A stretch of 5,647 nt of DNA from Bacteroidota bacterium (GCA_023430725.1 JAEYZD010000109.1:1-5647), one strand, 5' to 3'; counted from the stretch's first letter, positions 1 through 5,645 are shown. Notes: generated from the letters alone by a model not told the origin. A program made the numbers and translations.

Positions 1-93
1 CATGTAGGTTAACACAGAGAATCCTACCCCGACCAGGCCGAGTATGATTCCGTAATTGAGAGTCTCTTTCCAGATAGACCGTTTTTGTTCCAT
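1..93 (-). CDS. DUF4199-type membrane protein, N-terminal fragment
   Basis: Reading the minus strand from the ATG at 93 gives 31 open codons running off the left edge, so only the N-terminus is visible. It begins MEQKRSIWKETLNYGIILGL. A short charged head (residues 1-11) is followed by a hydrophobic, glycine-rich stretch (about 14-31) that looks like the start of a first membrane helix. The head, the 'W-K-x-x-L-N-Y-G' pattern and the helix resemble the start of DUF4199 proteins, small multi-helix inner-membrane proteins common in Bacteroidota and of unknown function. A TATATTTG promoter motif lies 26 bases upstream, and the gene diverges from the SRP RNA gene. There is no Shine-Dalgarno, as is usual in this phylum. 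The family call rests on memory of a short segment and is tentative; that this is a real gene is better supported, by the start, promoter and helix. Confidence 0.6.
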   Translation of the reverse strand, partial: MEQKRSIWKETLNYGIILGLVGVGFSVLTYM

Positions 94-118
94 TGCAGTA
101 GTTTTGAGATTGTGATAG

Positions 119-154
119 CAAATATACTTTATTTGCGGGAATCAGAGCCCCAAA
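119..154 (-). promoter_or_regulatory. Probable promoter of the DUF4199-type gene
   Basis: On the minus strand TATATTTG (126 down to 119) matches the Bacteroidota -7 consensus TAnnTTTG exactly. A TTTG (154 to 151) lies 24 bases further upstream, slightly wider than the 20-base spacing at the SRP RNA promoter. Transcription would start near 114, giving a leader of about 21 nt before the ATG at 93. The motif is seen; promoter activity is inferred. Confidence 0.55.
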
Positions 155-170
155 GAAACCGCGGGCATAA

Positions 171-202
171 TTTGGCAGGTGCAGGAAAAAATGTTATTTT
201 TG
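171..202 (+). promoter_or_regulatory. SRP RNA promoter, Bacteroidota type
   Basis: TTTG at 171-174 is followed by exactly 20 bases and then TATTTTTG at 195-202, so both the -33 box and the TAnnTTTG -7 box match in full. Transcription is expected about 4-6 bases past the -7 box, which is where the terminal stem of the SRP RNA begins (about 207). This agreement makes it the best supported promoter in the window. Confidence 0.75.
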
Positions 203-206
203 TGCG

Positions 207-303
207 GGGTAAGTCTCATACGACCAGCTCCCTTTGAACTCCCCCAGGGTCGGAAGGCAGCAAGGGTAGAAGGTTGTAGCGGTGCGATGTGAGTAGCTTA
301 CCC
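207..303 (+). ncRNA. ffs: Signal recognition particle RNA, small bacterial type (4.5S-like)
   Basis: This is the RNA part of the signal recognition particle, which binds Ffh and targets nascent membrane and exported proteins to FtsY and the translocon. The apical domain is clear. A GGAA tetraloop (252-255) is closed by 249-251 with 256-258. Below it is an internal loop, AGG (246-248) facing AGCA (259-262), which in this family is the Ffh-binding region. CCC (243-245) then pairs with GGG (264-266). Lower stems also pair: 237-240 with 272-275, 227-229 with 278-280, 223-225 with 281-283, and 215-220 with 288-293. GGGTAAG (207-213) closes the molecule with CTTACCC (297-303). The length of about 97 nt suits the small form without an Alu domain. 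No competing gene occupies this stretch. The ends are set by the terminal stem and could be off by a few bases. Confidence 0.93.
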
Positions 304-310
304 TTTTTTT
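297..310 (+). terminator. Intrinsic terminator formed by the SRP RNA end
   Basis: The 3' arm of the closing stem (CTTACCC, 297-303) is followed at once by seven T residues (304-310). The mature RNA fold therefore also serves as a rho-independent terminator, and no separate hairpin is seen. Confidence 0.6.
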
Positions 311-335
311 ATTATACCTCATTGAGAGAAGTTTA

Positions 336-343
336 TATATTTG
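336..343 (+). promoter_or_regulatory. Probable -7 box upstream of the YciO/Sua5-family gene
   Basis: TATATTTG at 336-343 matches TAnnTTTG exactly, 19 bases before the ATG at 363. The -33 region (around 312-315) is AT-rich but has no TTTG; it lies just past the SRP RNA T tract. The expected leader is about 15 nt. It separates this gene's transcription from the SRP RNA upstream. Confidence 0.55.
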
Positions 344-362
344 CCGTCACTTTTTAACTGGA

Positions 363-977
363 ATGCTGATAAAGATATACCCGGAGAATCCCAACCCCGA
401 CTATGTGCGCAGGGTGACATTCGTCCTCGAACAGGGCGGGATTGTCATTTACCCTACGGATACTATTTATGCAATGGGTTGTGATATCAGGGCCTCAAAG
501 GCAATTGAGCGCATTGCCCGTTTCAAGGGACTCAACCCCGGTAATCCTGACATGTCAATGATCTTCGAGTCAATGAGCCAGCTCTCAGAGTATACCGTCA
601 TTCACGACAATAACCTCTTCAGGCTTCTGAAGCGAAATCTTCCCGGCCCCTTCACCTTTATTGTCCCGGCAAACAACCAGATACCGGCGATGTTCAGGCA
701 CAGGAAGAAGACCCTCGGTATCCGCATCCCTGACAACAGCATCACACAGGCCATCGTGCGTGACCTCGGAAGGCCGCTTATGACCACCTCCATCCACGAG
801 GATGATGAGATCATTGAGTATATCACTGATCCTGAGCTGATACACGAAAAGTATGATGATTTTGCAGACCTTGTGGTTGACGGAGGCTTTGGCGGCAACC
901 AACCCTCAACAGTCGTCGACTGCACCGGTCCCGAGCCGGTCATCCTGAGACAGGGGATCGGAGTACTGGAACTCTGA
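363..977 (+). CDS. YciO/Sua5/YrdC-family protein (threonylcarbamoyl-AMP synthase-like)
   Basis: A single YrdC-fold domain of 204 residues, close to E. coli YciO in length and without the extra C-terminal domain of Sua5. Family marks in order: YPTDT (30-34), PGPFTFI (94-100), RKKTLGIRIPDN (114-125), TTSIHED (141-147), VVDGG (171-175), PSTVVD (181-186) and ILRQG (194-198). Sua5/TsaC enzymes join threonine, bicarbonate and ATP into threonylcarbamoyl-AMP for the t6A base of ANN-decoding tRNAs. YciO paralogues share the fold, but their role is less settled. The KTLGIRIP block, the TTS segment not followed by Asn, and the N-terminus all sit closer to YciO than to TsaC. The start fits the family N-terminus (a short strand ending in 'PENPN') and a -7 box 19 bases upstream. 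The gene is monocistronic in this view and converges with trkA. Family membership is firm; the enzymatic role is inferred. Confidence 0.9.
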   Translation: MLIKIYPENPNPDYVRRVTFVLEQGGIVIYPTDTIYAMGCDIRASKAIERIARFKGLNPGNPDMSMIFESMSQLSEYTVIHDNNLFRLLKRNLPGPFTFIVPANNQIPAMFRHRKKTLGIRIPDNSITQAIVRDLGRPLMTTSIHEDDEIIEYITDPELIHEKYDDFADLVVDGGFGGNQPSTVVDCTGPEPVILRQGIGVLEL

Positions 978-994
978 AGGCAATCGCCTCCTGC

Positions 995-2347
995 CTAGTG
1001 CTTTTCTGAATTGAAGAAACGGTTGAGCTTGTCAAACGCCGTTGGCAGTGCAAACACAACAACCTTGTCATTGGCCTGAATCAGCGTGTCCCCCGTGGCG
1101 ATGTATGACTTGTAGTTGCGGATCCCGCCGCCCACAATTGCATCCTTGGGAAAGTCTATCAGCTTCAGCGGCCCGCTTGTGATGCGCGCATTCTCCGGAA
1201 CATTGTATTCTATCACCTCAGCCTCCGTGCCGGTCATCATCTTGACCTGGGTGACGTTCGGATTCATCGTGTGGCGGAATATCCGGCTGGCGGTGGCTAT
1301 CTTCTTGTTAATGATTGTGTCAATACCGGAGTTTTCTGCCAGGTTTATGTATTCCATGTTCTCCACCTCGGCAATTGTCTTCATTACGCCAATCTTCTTG
1401 GCTAGCAGGCACGAGAGGATGTTTGTCTCGGAATTGCCGGTCACTGCAACGAATGCATCCATATGCTGAAGTCCCTCTTCCGCAAGCAGGTTACCATCAC
1501 GGCCGTCACCGTGGATCACAAGGGTCTCCTCCAGTGTCTCTGCCAGGTCACGGCATTTCTCCATGTCTATGTCAATCAGCTTCACCTGGCAGTCATGCTG
1601 CAGCTTCAGGGCTATATGCCTGCCAATACGACTGCCGCCAAGGATCATAATGCTCTTGGCCTGTACGTTGCGCTTGCCTGAAAACTTCATCAGGTCAGAG
1701 ATACCCTCCTTGGTGGAGATGACAAACGCCAGGTCACCCTCCTTGAACTCCTCTTTCCCCCTGGGGATGATTGTCTTCTCGTGTCTCTTAATGGCGACAG
1801 CGCGATACTTTATTGATCCCAGGGAGTTCGTGACTTCCTCCAGGGTCTTGTTCAGAACAGGCGCGTTTTTCTCAAGCTTCTGAACGTACAGTGAGAGGAG
1901 TCCTCCGGCAAAATCCATGAATTCAGTGGTTCCGGTCTCCTTCAGGAGACTTATAACCTCTTTTGCTGCAATAAGTTCCGGGTATATGAGGTGATCAATG
2001 CCCATCTCGCGGAAGAACTCCTTGTTTGCCCTCTCGAGGTATTCCATATTATCGATCCGGGCAATTACCTTCTTGGCTCCCAGTCTCTTGGCGAGGATGG
2101 CAGAGGAGATATTCGTGTCTTCATAGTGTGCCACTGCAATAAAGAGGTCAGTATGCTTCTTGACTGCTTCCTTCAGGATGTTTATCGATGTTGCTGATCC
2201 TTCATAGGTAAGCACATCGATTGTGGCGTCAACAGGCTTGAGGTGCTCTCCTTCCGAGTCAATGAGGATTATCTCATGTTCGCCCTGCGAGAGCATCCTG
2301 GCCAGGTGTGTTCCCACCTCGCCTGCACCTGCAATAACTATTCTCAT
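995..2347 (-). CDS. trkA: Trk potassium uptake system peripheral protein TrkA
   Basis: TrkA is the cytoplasmic nucleotide-binding regulator that gates the TrkH/TrkG potassium channel subunits at the inner membrane. The 450 residues match the usual length of about 455 and show the tandem layout RCK_N, RCK_C, RCK_N, RCK_C. The first Rossmann unit has GAGEVG (7-12) with an acidic D30 at the end of the second strand. The second has GGSRIG (237-242), D259/D261 and HGDGRD (279-284). Repeated 'ETNI...LAKK/RxG' blocks (76-91 and 307-320) and 'NMEY' (100-103, 330-333) show the internal duplication. Its start at 2347 lies 23 bases from a good -7 box. No trkH is present on either side in the window: the gene downstream is the convergent YciO-family gene, 17 bases away, and the gene upstream is comEC. 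The channel partner must be encoded elsewhere. No damage is seen in the reading frame. Confidence 0.95.
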   Translation of the reverse strand: MRIVIAGAGEVGTHLARMLSQGEHEIILIDSEGEHLKPVDATIDVLTYEGSATSINILKEAVKKHTDLFIAVAHYEDTNISSAILAKRLGAKKVIARIDNMEYLERANKEFFREMGIDHLIYPELIAAKEVISLLKETGTTEFMDFAGGLLSLYVQKLEKNAPVLNKTLEEVTNSLGSIKYRAVAIKRHEKTIIPRGKEEFKEGDLAFVISTKEGISDLMKFSGKRNVQAKSIMILGGSRIGRHIALKLQHDCQVKLIDIDMEKCRDLAETLEETLVIHGDGRDGNLLAEEGLQHMDAFVAVTGNSETNILSCLLAKKIGVMKTIAEVENMEYINLAENSGIDTIINKKIATASRIFRHTMNPNVTQVKMMTGTEAEVIEYNVPENARITSGPLKLIDFPKDAIVGGGIRNYKSYIATGDTLIQANDKVVVFALPTAFDKLNRFFNSEKH

Positions 2348-2369
2348 AATGCTACGGTTAAAACCGGGG

Positions 2370-2377
2370 CAAAGTTA
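2370..2377 (-). promoter_or_regulatory. Probable -7 box of trkA
   Basis: TAACTTTG on the minus strand (2377 to 2370) matches TAnnTTTG and lies in the 43-base gap between comEC and trkA. A GTTG (2405 to 2402) inside the comEC end is 24 bases upstream and is a weak -33 candidate. The leader would be about 18 nt. This suggests trkA can be transcribed apart from comEC, though read-through is also possible because no terminator is visible between them. Confidence 0.5.
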
Positions 2378-2390
2378 TACAAAAGAAATG

Positions 2391-4127
2391 TTATCCCGGC
2401 TCAACACGCTCAATCTTCAGCCCGCGGGTGCATGCATGCTTCATTACCTCCACAGGCACTCCGTCACTGGCGGCAGGCAACAGGAGCCGCCTGCCGTATT
2501 GTCTCACCTGCAGTTCATCTCCGCGGATGTTATAGGTTATGACCCGGTCACGGTGCATCTCCCCGGCAGTCTTGACAGTGTTGCAGAGAAGCAGGAGCGA
2601 GGCCGCAACAATAGCAGGTCTGAGGGTTATTTTCGCAGTGCGAAGAAGCGCCGCAAGCAGCAGCGCGGCAGTAACCGTCAGCATCACTGTCTCCGATGCT
2701 GACATGCCGATGTTGCTGATCACCCCGTAGGGATTGGAACTGATCATCCCGGTGAATCCCAGCGTGAAGCCAGCCAGCCAGTCAAGGACAATGGCGCAGA
2801 GCGATGCCACAGGCGGAAACGGCGAAGTCACCAGCAGCAGCATTGCCACAACAAGCACAACGAAGGAGATGGGTATTACAACAATGTTTGTCAGAAGGAA
2901 GAGCATCGGGAAGATATTGAAGAGCCTTACCGATAGTGCGATAGTGCCGGCCTGGGCCACCAGCGAGACAGCAGTCATCTGCCACAGGTAATCGAGGATG
3001 CGGTTCTTCAGCCTGACCAGACGGTAAAGTGAGTTGTAAAAGGCAATTATGAATCCGACTGCAAGGTATGAGAGCTGAAAGCCCGCCTCGAAGATCACCC
3101 CGGGGTGCACTGCAATAAGGATGAACGCCGAAGAGAGGAGGCTGTTCATGCCTGACGACTGCCGGTTAAGCAGTGATCCGGCCTGAAGGAAGGTGAACAT
3201 GATTGTGGCCCGCAGGACCGAGGGTGACATTCCGGTTAAAAAGGCAAATCCCCAGAGGGCGGGTACAATCACCAGTGCCCTGACCCACCTTAGTTTTCCC
3301 TTCAGGAAGAACAGGAGCCATGACAGCGCCATGCTGATCATCCCTACGTGCAGACCGGACACTGCCATGATGTGCATTGCTCCGGACCTCGAGAAGGAGG
3401 TGAGACGGTCCTTCTCAAGCAGTTCCTTGTCGCCGATAGTGAGGGCCATGACCAGGCCCAGTTCTTCGCCCTGCAGGCCTGCCCTGCGGAAGGCGTCAGT
3501 CATCCCGTGCGCTGCAACCAGGGAGCTCTCACGTACCGTATGCCGGACAGGAGGGGAGTAACCCGTGATGTCAGATGTCCGGAAGTATGCCCTGTACCTG
3601 ATGCCCTGCCCCTCAAGCCATCGGCGGTAGTTGAATTCACATGGGTTGCCGTTGTTCTCCACCCTGACGGGCCTGATCTGAACTCTGAGAATATCACCCG
3701 GCTTCCAGCGTGAGGGAACCGTGTCGGTCATGAACCATAACATCATGGAGCCACGGGGACGCGTTACCGAATCGCCCTCTGCCACGCTGATTATCCTTGC
3801 CCTGAACGAACAGCCGTTATTGCTTTTCGCCGGGTACCCGGAGAGGCGGAGGGTGACCTCCTGCCGCTTATCCGCCAGGATGGCAGGCTTGTGCTGCTCC
3901 GCATTCCGCAGCAGGTAACCTGATGACATCATAAACAGCAGCGCGGCTGACCCGAAGATTGTATCTGAAAAATAGCGGCTCCGCAGCATGCGCACCGTCA
4001 TCACAGCCAGTGCAGCCACTCCAGCGGTAACGGCTACGGCAGGAATGTGCGGAAGGTATTCCGCAATGAGCACCCCTGCGCACAGCGGCACGGTGAGTCT
4101 CAGGAAGGGAATTTCCCTGGCAAGCAC
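2391..4127 (-). CDS. comEC: ComEC/Rec2-family competence protein lacking the beta-lactamase-like domain
   Basis: ComEC is the inner-membrane channel that passes single-stranded DNA into the cytoplasm during natural transformation. Two N-terminal hydrophobic segments (about 12-45 and 56-73) are followed by the DUF4131/OB-like domain (about 85-190) with the block GNPCEFNYRRWLEGQGI (160-176). The polytopic Competence domain follows (about 220-500), with ALTIGDKELL (228-237), SGAMHIMAVSGLHVG (248-262), RATIM (306-310) and FEAGFQLSYLAV (346-357). The protein ends at 578 residues with a short soluble tail (529-578). The C-terminal metallo-beta-lactamase domain of the full-length family (about 750 residues) is absent, and no HxHxDH motif is seen. 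The start is a GTG; a stop lies two codons upstream in frame, so this is the earliest possible start. The resulting N-terminus ('REIPFLRLTVPLCAGVL') fits relatives in the phylum. It lies 64 bases after def, with its own probable promoter. The family is clear; activity in DNA uptake is inferred. Confidence 0.92.
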   Translation of the reverse strand: MLAREIPFLRLTVPLCAGVLIAEYLPHIPAVAVTAGVAALAVMTVRMLRSRYFSDTIFGSAALLFMMSSGYLLRNAEQHKPAILADKRQEVTLRLSGYPAKSNNGCSFRARIISVAEGDSVTRPRGSMMLWFMTDTVPSRWKPGDILRVQIRPVRVENNGNPCEFNYRRWLEGQGIRYRAYFRTSDITGYSPPVRHTVRESSLVAAHGMTDAFRRAGLQGEELGLVMALTIGDKELLEKDRLTSFSRSGAMHIMAVSGLHVGMISMALSWLLFFLKGKLRWVRALVIVPALWGFAFLTGMSPSVLRATIMFTFLQAGSLLNRQSSGMNSLLSSAFILIAVHPGVIFEAGFQLSYLAVGFIIAFYNSLYRLVRLKNRILDYLWQMTAVSLVAQAGTIALSVRLFNIFPMLFLLTNIVVIPISFVVLVVAMLLLVTSPFPPVASLCAIVLDWLAGFTLGFTGMISSNPYGVISNIGMSASETVMLTVTAALLLAALLRTAKITLRPAIVAASLLLLCNTVKTAGEMHRDRVITYNIRGDELQVRQYGRRLLLPAASDGVPVEVMKHACTRGLKIERVEPG

Positions 4128-4149
4128 GGGTCAGCAGCTTTAGACCCAT

Positions 4150-4181
4150 GAAAGTTAAGAAATCTGATGATGCCTGTCAAG
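4150..4181 (-). promoter_or_regulatory. Probable comEC promoter
   Basis: On the minus strand CTTG (4181 to 4178), exactly 20 bases, then TAACTTTC (4157 to 4150) resemble TTTG-N20-TAnnTTTG with one mismatch in each box. The spacing equals that of the SRP RNA promoter. A start near 4145 would give a leader of about 18 nt to the GTG at 4127 and would exclude the out-of-frame ATG at 4149. Confidence 0.45.
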
Positions 4182-4191
4182 AGCTATTTCT

Positions 4192-4752
4192 CTACCTGCC
4201 GGTAGGGAGAACTGTCCGGTAGGTCGCGTCAAACTTACCCTTACTGATGTCATTCAGCTTTCCCTTGATTAGTCTGCGGCGCAGCGGACTGAGCCTGTCA
4301 GGAAAGAGAATACCGTCAAGATGATCATACTCGTGCAACACAACCCTGGCCTTGTACCCGGTGTAGACTTCGTCACGAAAGTTCCTCTGCTGATCATAAT
4401 ACTTAATGCGTATCTCTGACTCACGGTCAATCTCTTCGTGGAGGCCCGGGAGGCTGAGACACCCCTCATTCATCGGCACCTTCATCCCCTTGCGCTCAAC
4501 AACCTGCGGATTGATGAAGGCCTGTTTGAAGTCCTTCATCTCAGGGTGATCCTCTGCAAGCGGTTCCCCGTCAATGACGAAGAGCCTTATGGACCTTCCT
4601 ATCTGCGGGGCTGCAAGTCCCAGTCCGTCAGACTTGTACATGGTCTCGAACATGTCCGCGATGAATTTGTCAAGTTCAGGGTAGTTGCGGTCAATTTCCT
4701 GTGCCACCTTGCGCAGAACCGGATGTCCGTATACGTAAATCGGGTAGATCAT
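4192..4752 (-). CDS. def: Peptide deformylase
   Basis: Removes the formyl group from the initiator N-formylmethionine of new proteins, acting at the ribosome exit; a metal-dependent (usually Fe2+) hydrolase. All three family motifs are intact, in numbering from the chosen start: GLGLAAPQ (43-50), EGCLS (96-100) with the metal-ligand Cys98, and HEYDH (140-144) with ligands His140 and His144 and catalytic Glu141. The length of 186 residues is typical. An in-frame ATG at 4782 would add ten residues and overlap ruvX by 23 bases. I prefer the ATG at 4752, because the protein then begins MIYPIYVYGHPVLRKVA as in relatives and leaves a 7-base gap after ruvX. An AAAGGA sequence lies about 12 bases before this ATG, rather far for a classic ribosome site. 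No -7 box was found, so def is probably co-transcribed with ruvX. Confidence 0.96.
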   Translation of the reverse strand: MIYPIYVYGHPVLRKVAQEIDRNYPELDKFIADMFETMYKSDGLGLAAPQIGRSIRLFVIDGEPLAEDHPEMKDFKQAFINPQVVERKGMKVPMNEGCLSLPGLHEEIDRESEIRIKYYDQQRNFRDEVYTGYKARVVLHEYDHLDGILFPDRLSPLRRRLIKGKLNDISKGKFDATYRTVLPTGR

Positions 4753-4759
4753 ATAAAAT

Positions 4760-5188
4760 TCAATTCCTTTTTTTATTCTCAAGACCCTTCAGCCACGACT
4801 GCAGGATGATTGATGCACTGATGCGGTCAGCCATGCCTTTGTCACGTCTTCCGGTCTTGCTTACTCCGCCGTCAATCATTGTCTGAAGTGCCATCTGAGA
4901 TGTAAACCGCTCATCTTCCAGGTGAAGCTGTATGTCCGGAAATATCTTCCTGAACCTGGCTATGAACGGATCAATGTACTTTACGCTTTCACTGGGCAGA
5001 TTGTTCACGGTAACAGGGTATCCGATGACAACATCGGTGACGTTTTCACGGGGGATATAGTCCCTGAGAAAGGCCTCAAGTCCGGATGAAGGAACGGTCA
5101 GAAGGGGAGAGGCGATGATCCTCATCGGATCAGTCACCGCCACGCCGCATCTTTTTCTTCCGTAGTCAATTGCAAGTGCCCTGCTCAT
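4760..5188 (-). CDS. ruvX: RuvX/YqgF family RNase H-fold nuclease (putative Holliday junction resolvase, pre-16S rRNA nuclease)
   Basis: A small RNase H-like protein, 142 residues from the chosen start and close to the usual 138 or so. The first strand carries LAIDYGRKRCGVAVTDP (5-21) with the conserved Asp8. DVVIGYPV (52-59), EDERFTS (91-97) and the C-terminal helix KGMADRISASIILQSWL (117-133), with Asp121, complete the acidic active-site pattern. The family is annotated as a Holliday junction resolvase, and in E. coli it is linked to maturation of 16S rRNA 5' ends; the sequence cannot decide between these roles. An upstream ATG at 5215 would add nine residues, but it sits inside the TACCTTTG promoter box. 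The ATG at 5188 gives the usual MSR-A-L-A-IDYG start and is preferred. It is the first gene of a probable ruvX-def unit, downstream of the oxidoreductase gene's terminator. Confidence 0.93.
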   Translation of the reverse strand: MSRALAIDYGRKRCGVAVTDPMRIIASPLLTVPSSGLEAFLRDYIPRENVTDVVIGYPVTVNNLPSESVKYIDPFIARFRKIFPDIQLHLEDERFTSQMALQTMIDGGVSKTGRRDKGMADRISASIILQSWLKGLENKKRN

Positions 5189-5212
5189 TTCCGGTTTCCG
5201 CTCTGTCCGGCG

Positions 5213-5220
5213 CAAAGGTA
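5213..5220 (-). promoter_or_regulatory. Probable -7 box of the ruvX-def unit
   Basis: TACCTTTG on the minus strand (5220 to 5213) matches TAnnTTTG exactly. Twenty bases upstream the -33 position (5244 to 5241) reads ATTT on the minus strand, because it falls at the base of the preceding terminator and its T tract, and it lacks the usual G. The leader to the ATG at 5188 would be about 20 nt. The box decides against the longer ruvX start at 5215. Confidence 0.55.
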
Positions 5221-5235
5221 CCTAATTCAGATCAT

Positions 5236-5276
5236 AAAAAAAATGAGAGCCGGGATCTGTCCGGCTCTCATTTTTT
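5236..5276 (-). terminator. Strong intrinsic terminator after the oxidoreductase gene
   Basis: A perfect 10-bp stem (5244-5253 with 5261-5270) with a 7-base loop is extended by A:T pairs (5238-5243 with 5271-5276). In the minus direction it ends in eight T residues (5243 to 5236) and begins 12 bases after the stop codon. It is symmetrical enough to act on both strands, but no plus-strand gene here would use it. Confidence 0.85.
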
Positions 5277-5288
5277 CTGTATGTAAGC

Positions 5289-5645
5289 TTATTCTGCCTT
5301 GGTGTCTGTATTTGCAGCCACGGCGCCGAATTCCATTTCAGAAAGACGCTTGTAGTTGTTGAATCTCCATTTTGCGTTTTCCTCAGCCTGTTTGAACAGG
5401 TAGTCAGCTTCGCCGGGGAAGTCCTTCAGAAGTGAGGTGTAACGCACCTCTGACTTCAGGAAGTCCTGGAATTTGCTCCAATCCGGCTCTTTCGAGTCGA
5501 GCTGGAACGGGTTCTTGCCCGCTTCTTCAAGGCGTGGGTCATACCTGTAGAGGTGCCAGTATCCTGAGGTTACTGCATCTTCAGCCTGCTGCTGTGTCTT
5601 GCCCATGCCATTGCGGAGGCCGTGGTTGATACAGGGTGAGTAGGC
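5289..5645 (-). CDS. nifJ: Pyruvate:ferredoxin (flavodoxin) oxidoreductase, C-terminal fragment
   Basis: The last 118 residues of a protein whose start lies beyond the right edge. It opens with AYSPCINHGLRNGMGK (residues 1-16 of the fragment), the block that in this family holds the fourth cysteine of the proximal [4Fe-4S] cluster next to the thiamine diphosphate site; it is visible here as Cys5. The typical C-terminal segment follows: AV-x-SGYWHLYRYDPRL (about 24-39), NPFQLDSKEPDW (45-56) and an aromatic, charged tail ending at a TAA. The full enzyme, about 1,170-1,200 residues in the homodimeric form, oxidises pyruvate with CoA to acetyl-CoA and CO2 and reduces ferredoxin in anaerobes. A strong terminator follows directly, so this gene ends its transcript here. 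2-Oxoacid oxidoreductases for other substrates are less likely, given the single-chain C-terminal layout. Confidence 0.9.
   Translation of the reverse strand, partial: AYSPCINHGLRNGMGKTQQQAEDAVTSGYWHLYRYDPRLEEAGKNPFQLDSKEPDWSKFQDFLKSEVRYTSLLKDFPGEADYLFKQAEENAKWRFNNYKRLSEMEFGAVAANTDTKAE

Noticed and set aside
181..310. Riboswitch or leader RNA for the YciO/Sua5-family gene
   Set aside because: The conserved GGAA-capped stem, internal loop and full-length pairing identify it as SRP RNA. The gene downstream has its own -7 box after the T tract.
585..943. Two open frames of 105 and 113 codons on the minus strand opposite the YciO/Sua5-family gene
   Set aside because: They lie fully antisense to a well-supported gene, have no family-like motifs and no promoter or start context. 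They are shadows of its codon use.
2223..2702. Plus-strand open frame of 159 codons spanning the trkA-comEC junction
   Set aside because: It runs antisense through two clear genes and their promoter gap. Its translation is low-complexity, basic and Ser/Arg-rich, with no recognisable domain.
3193..3713. Plus-strand open frames inside comEC (122 and 121 codons)
   Set aside because: Antisense to conserved ComEC motifs; the compositions are typical of reverse-strand shadows in GC-rich genes.
3868..4149. Minus-strand 93-codon open frame starting at the ATG upstream of comEC
   Set aside because: It overlaps the ComEC N-terminus in another frame, is Arg/Cys-rich without a domain, and its ATG lies upstream of the inferred transcript start.
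4158..4191. Inverted repeat AGAAAT / ATTTCT between def and comEC as a def terminator
   Set aside because: Only six mostly A:T pairs around a 22-base loop and no T tract, so too weak to call a terminator.
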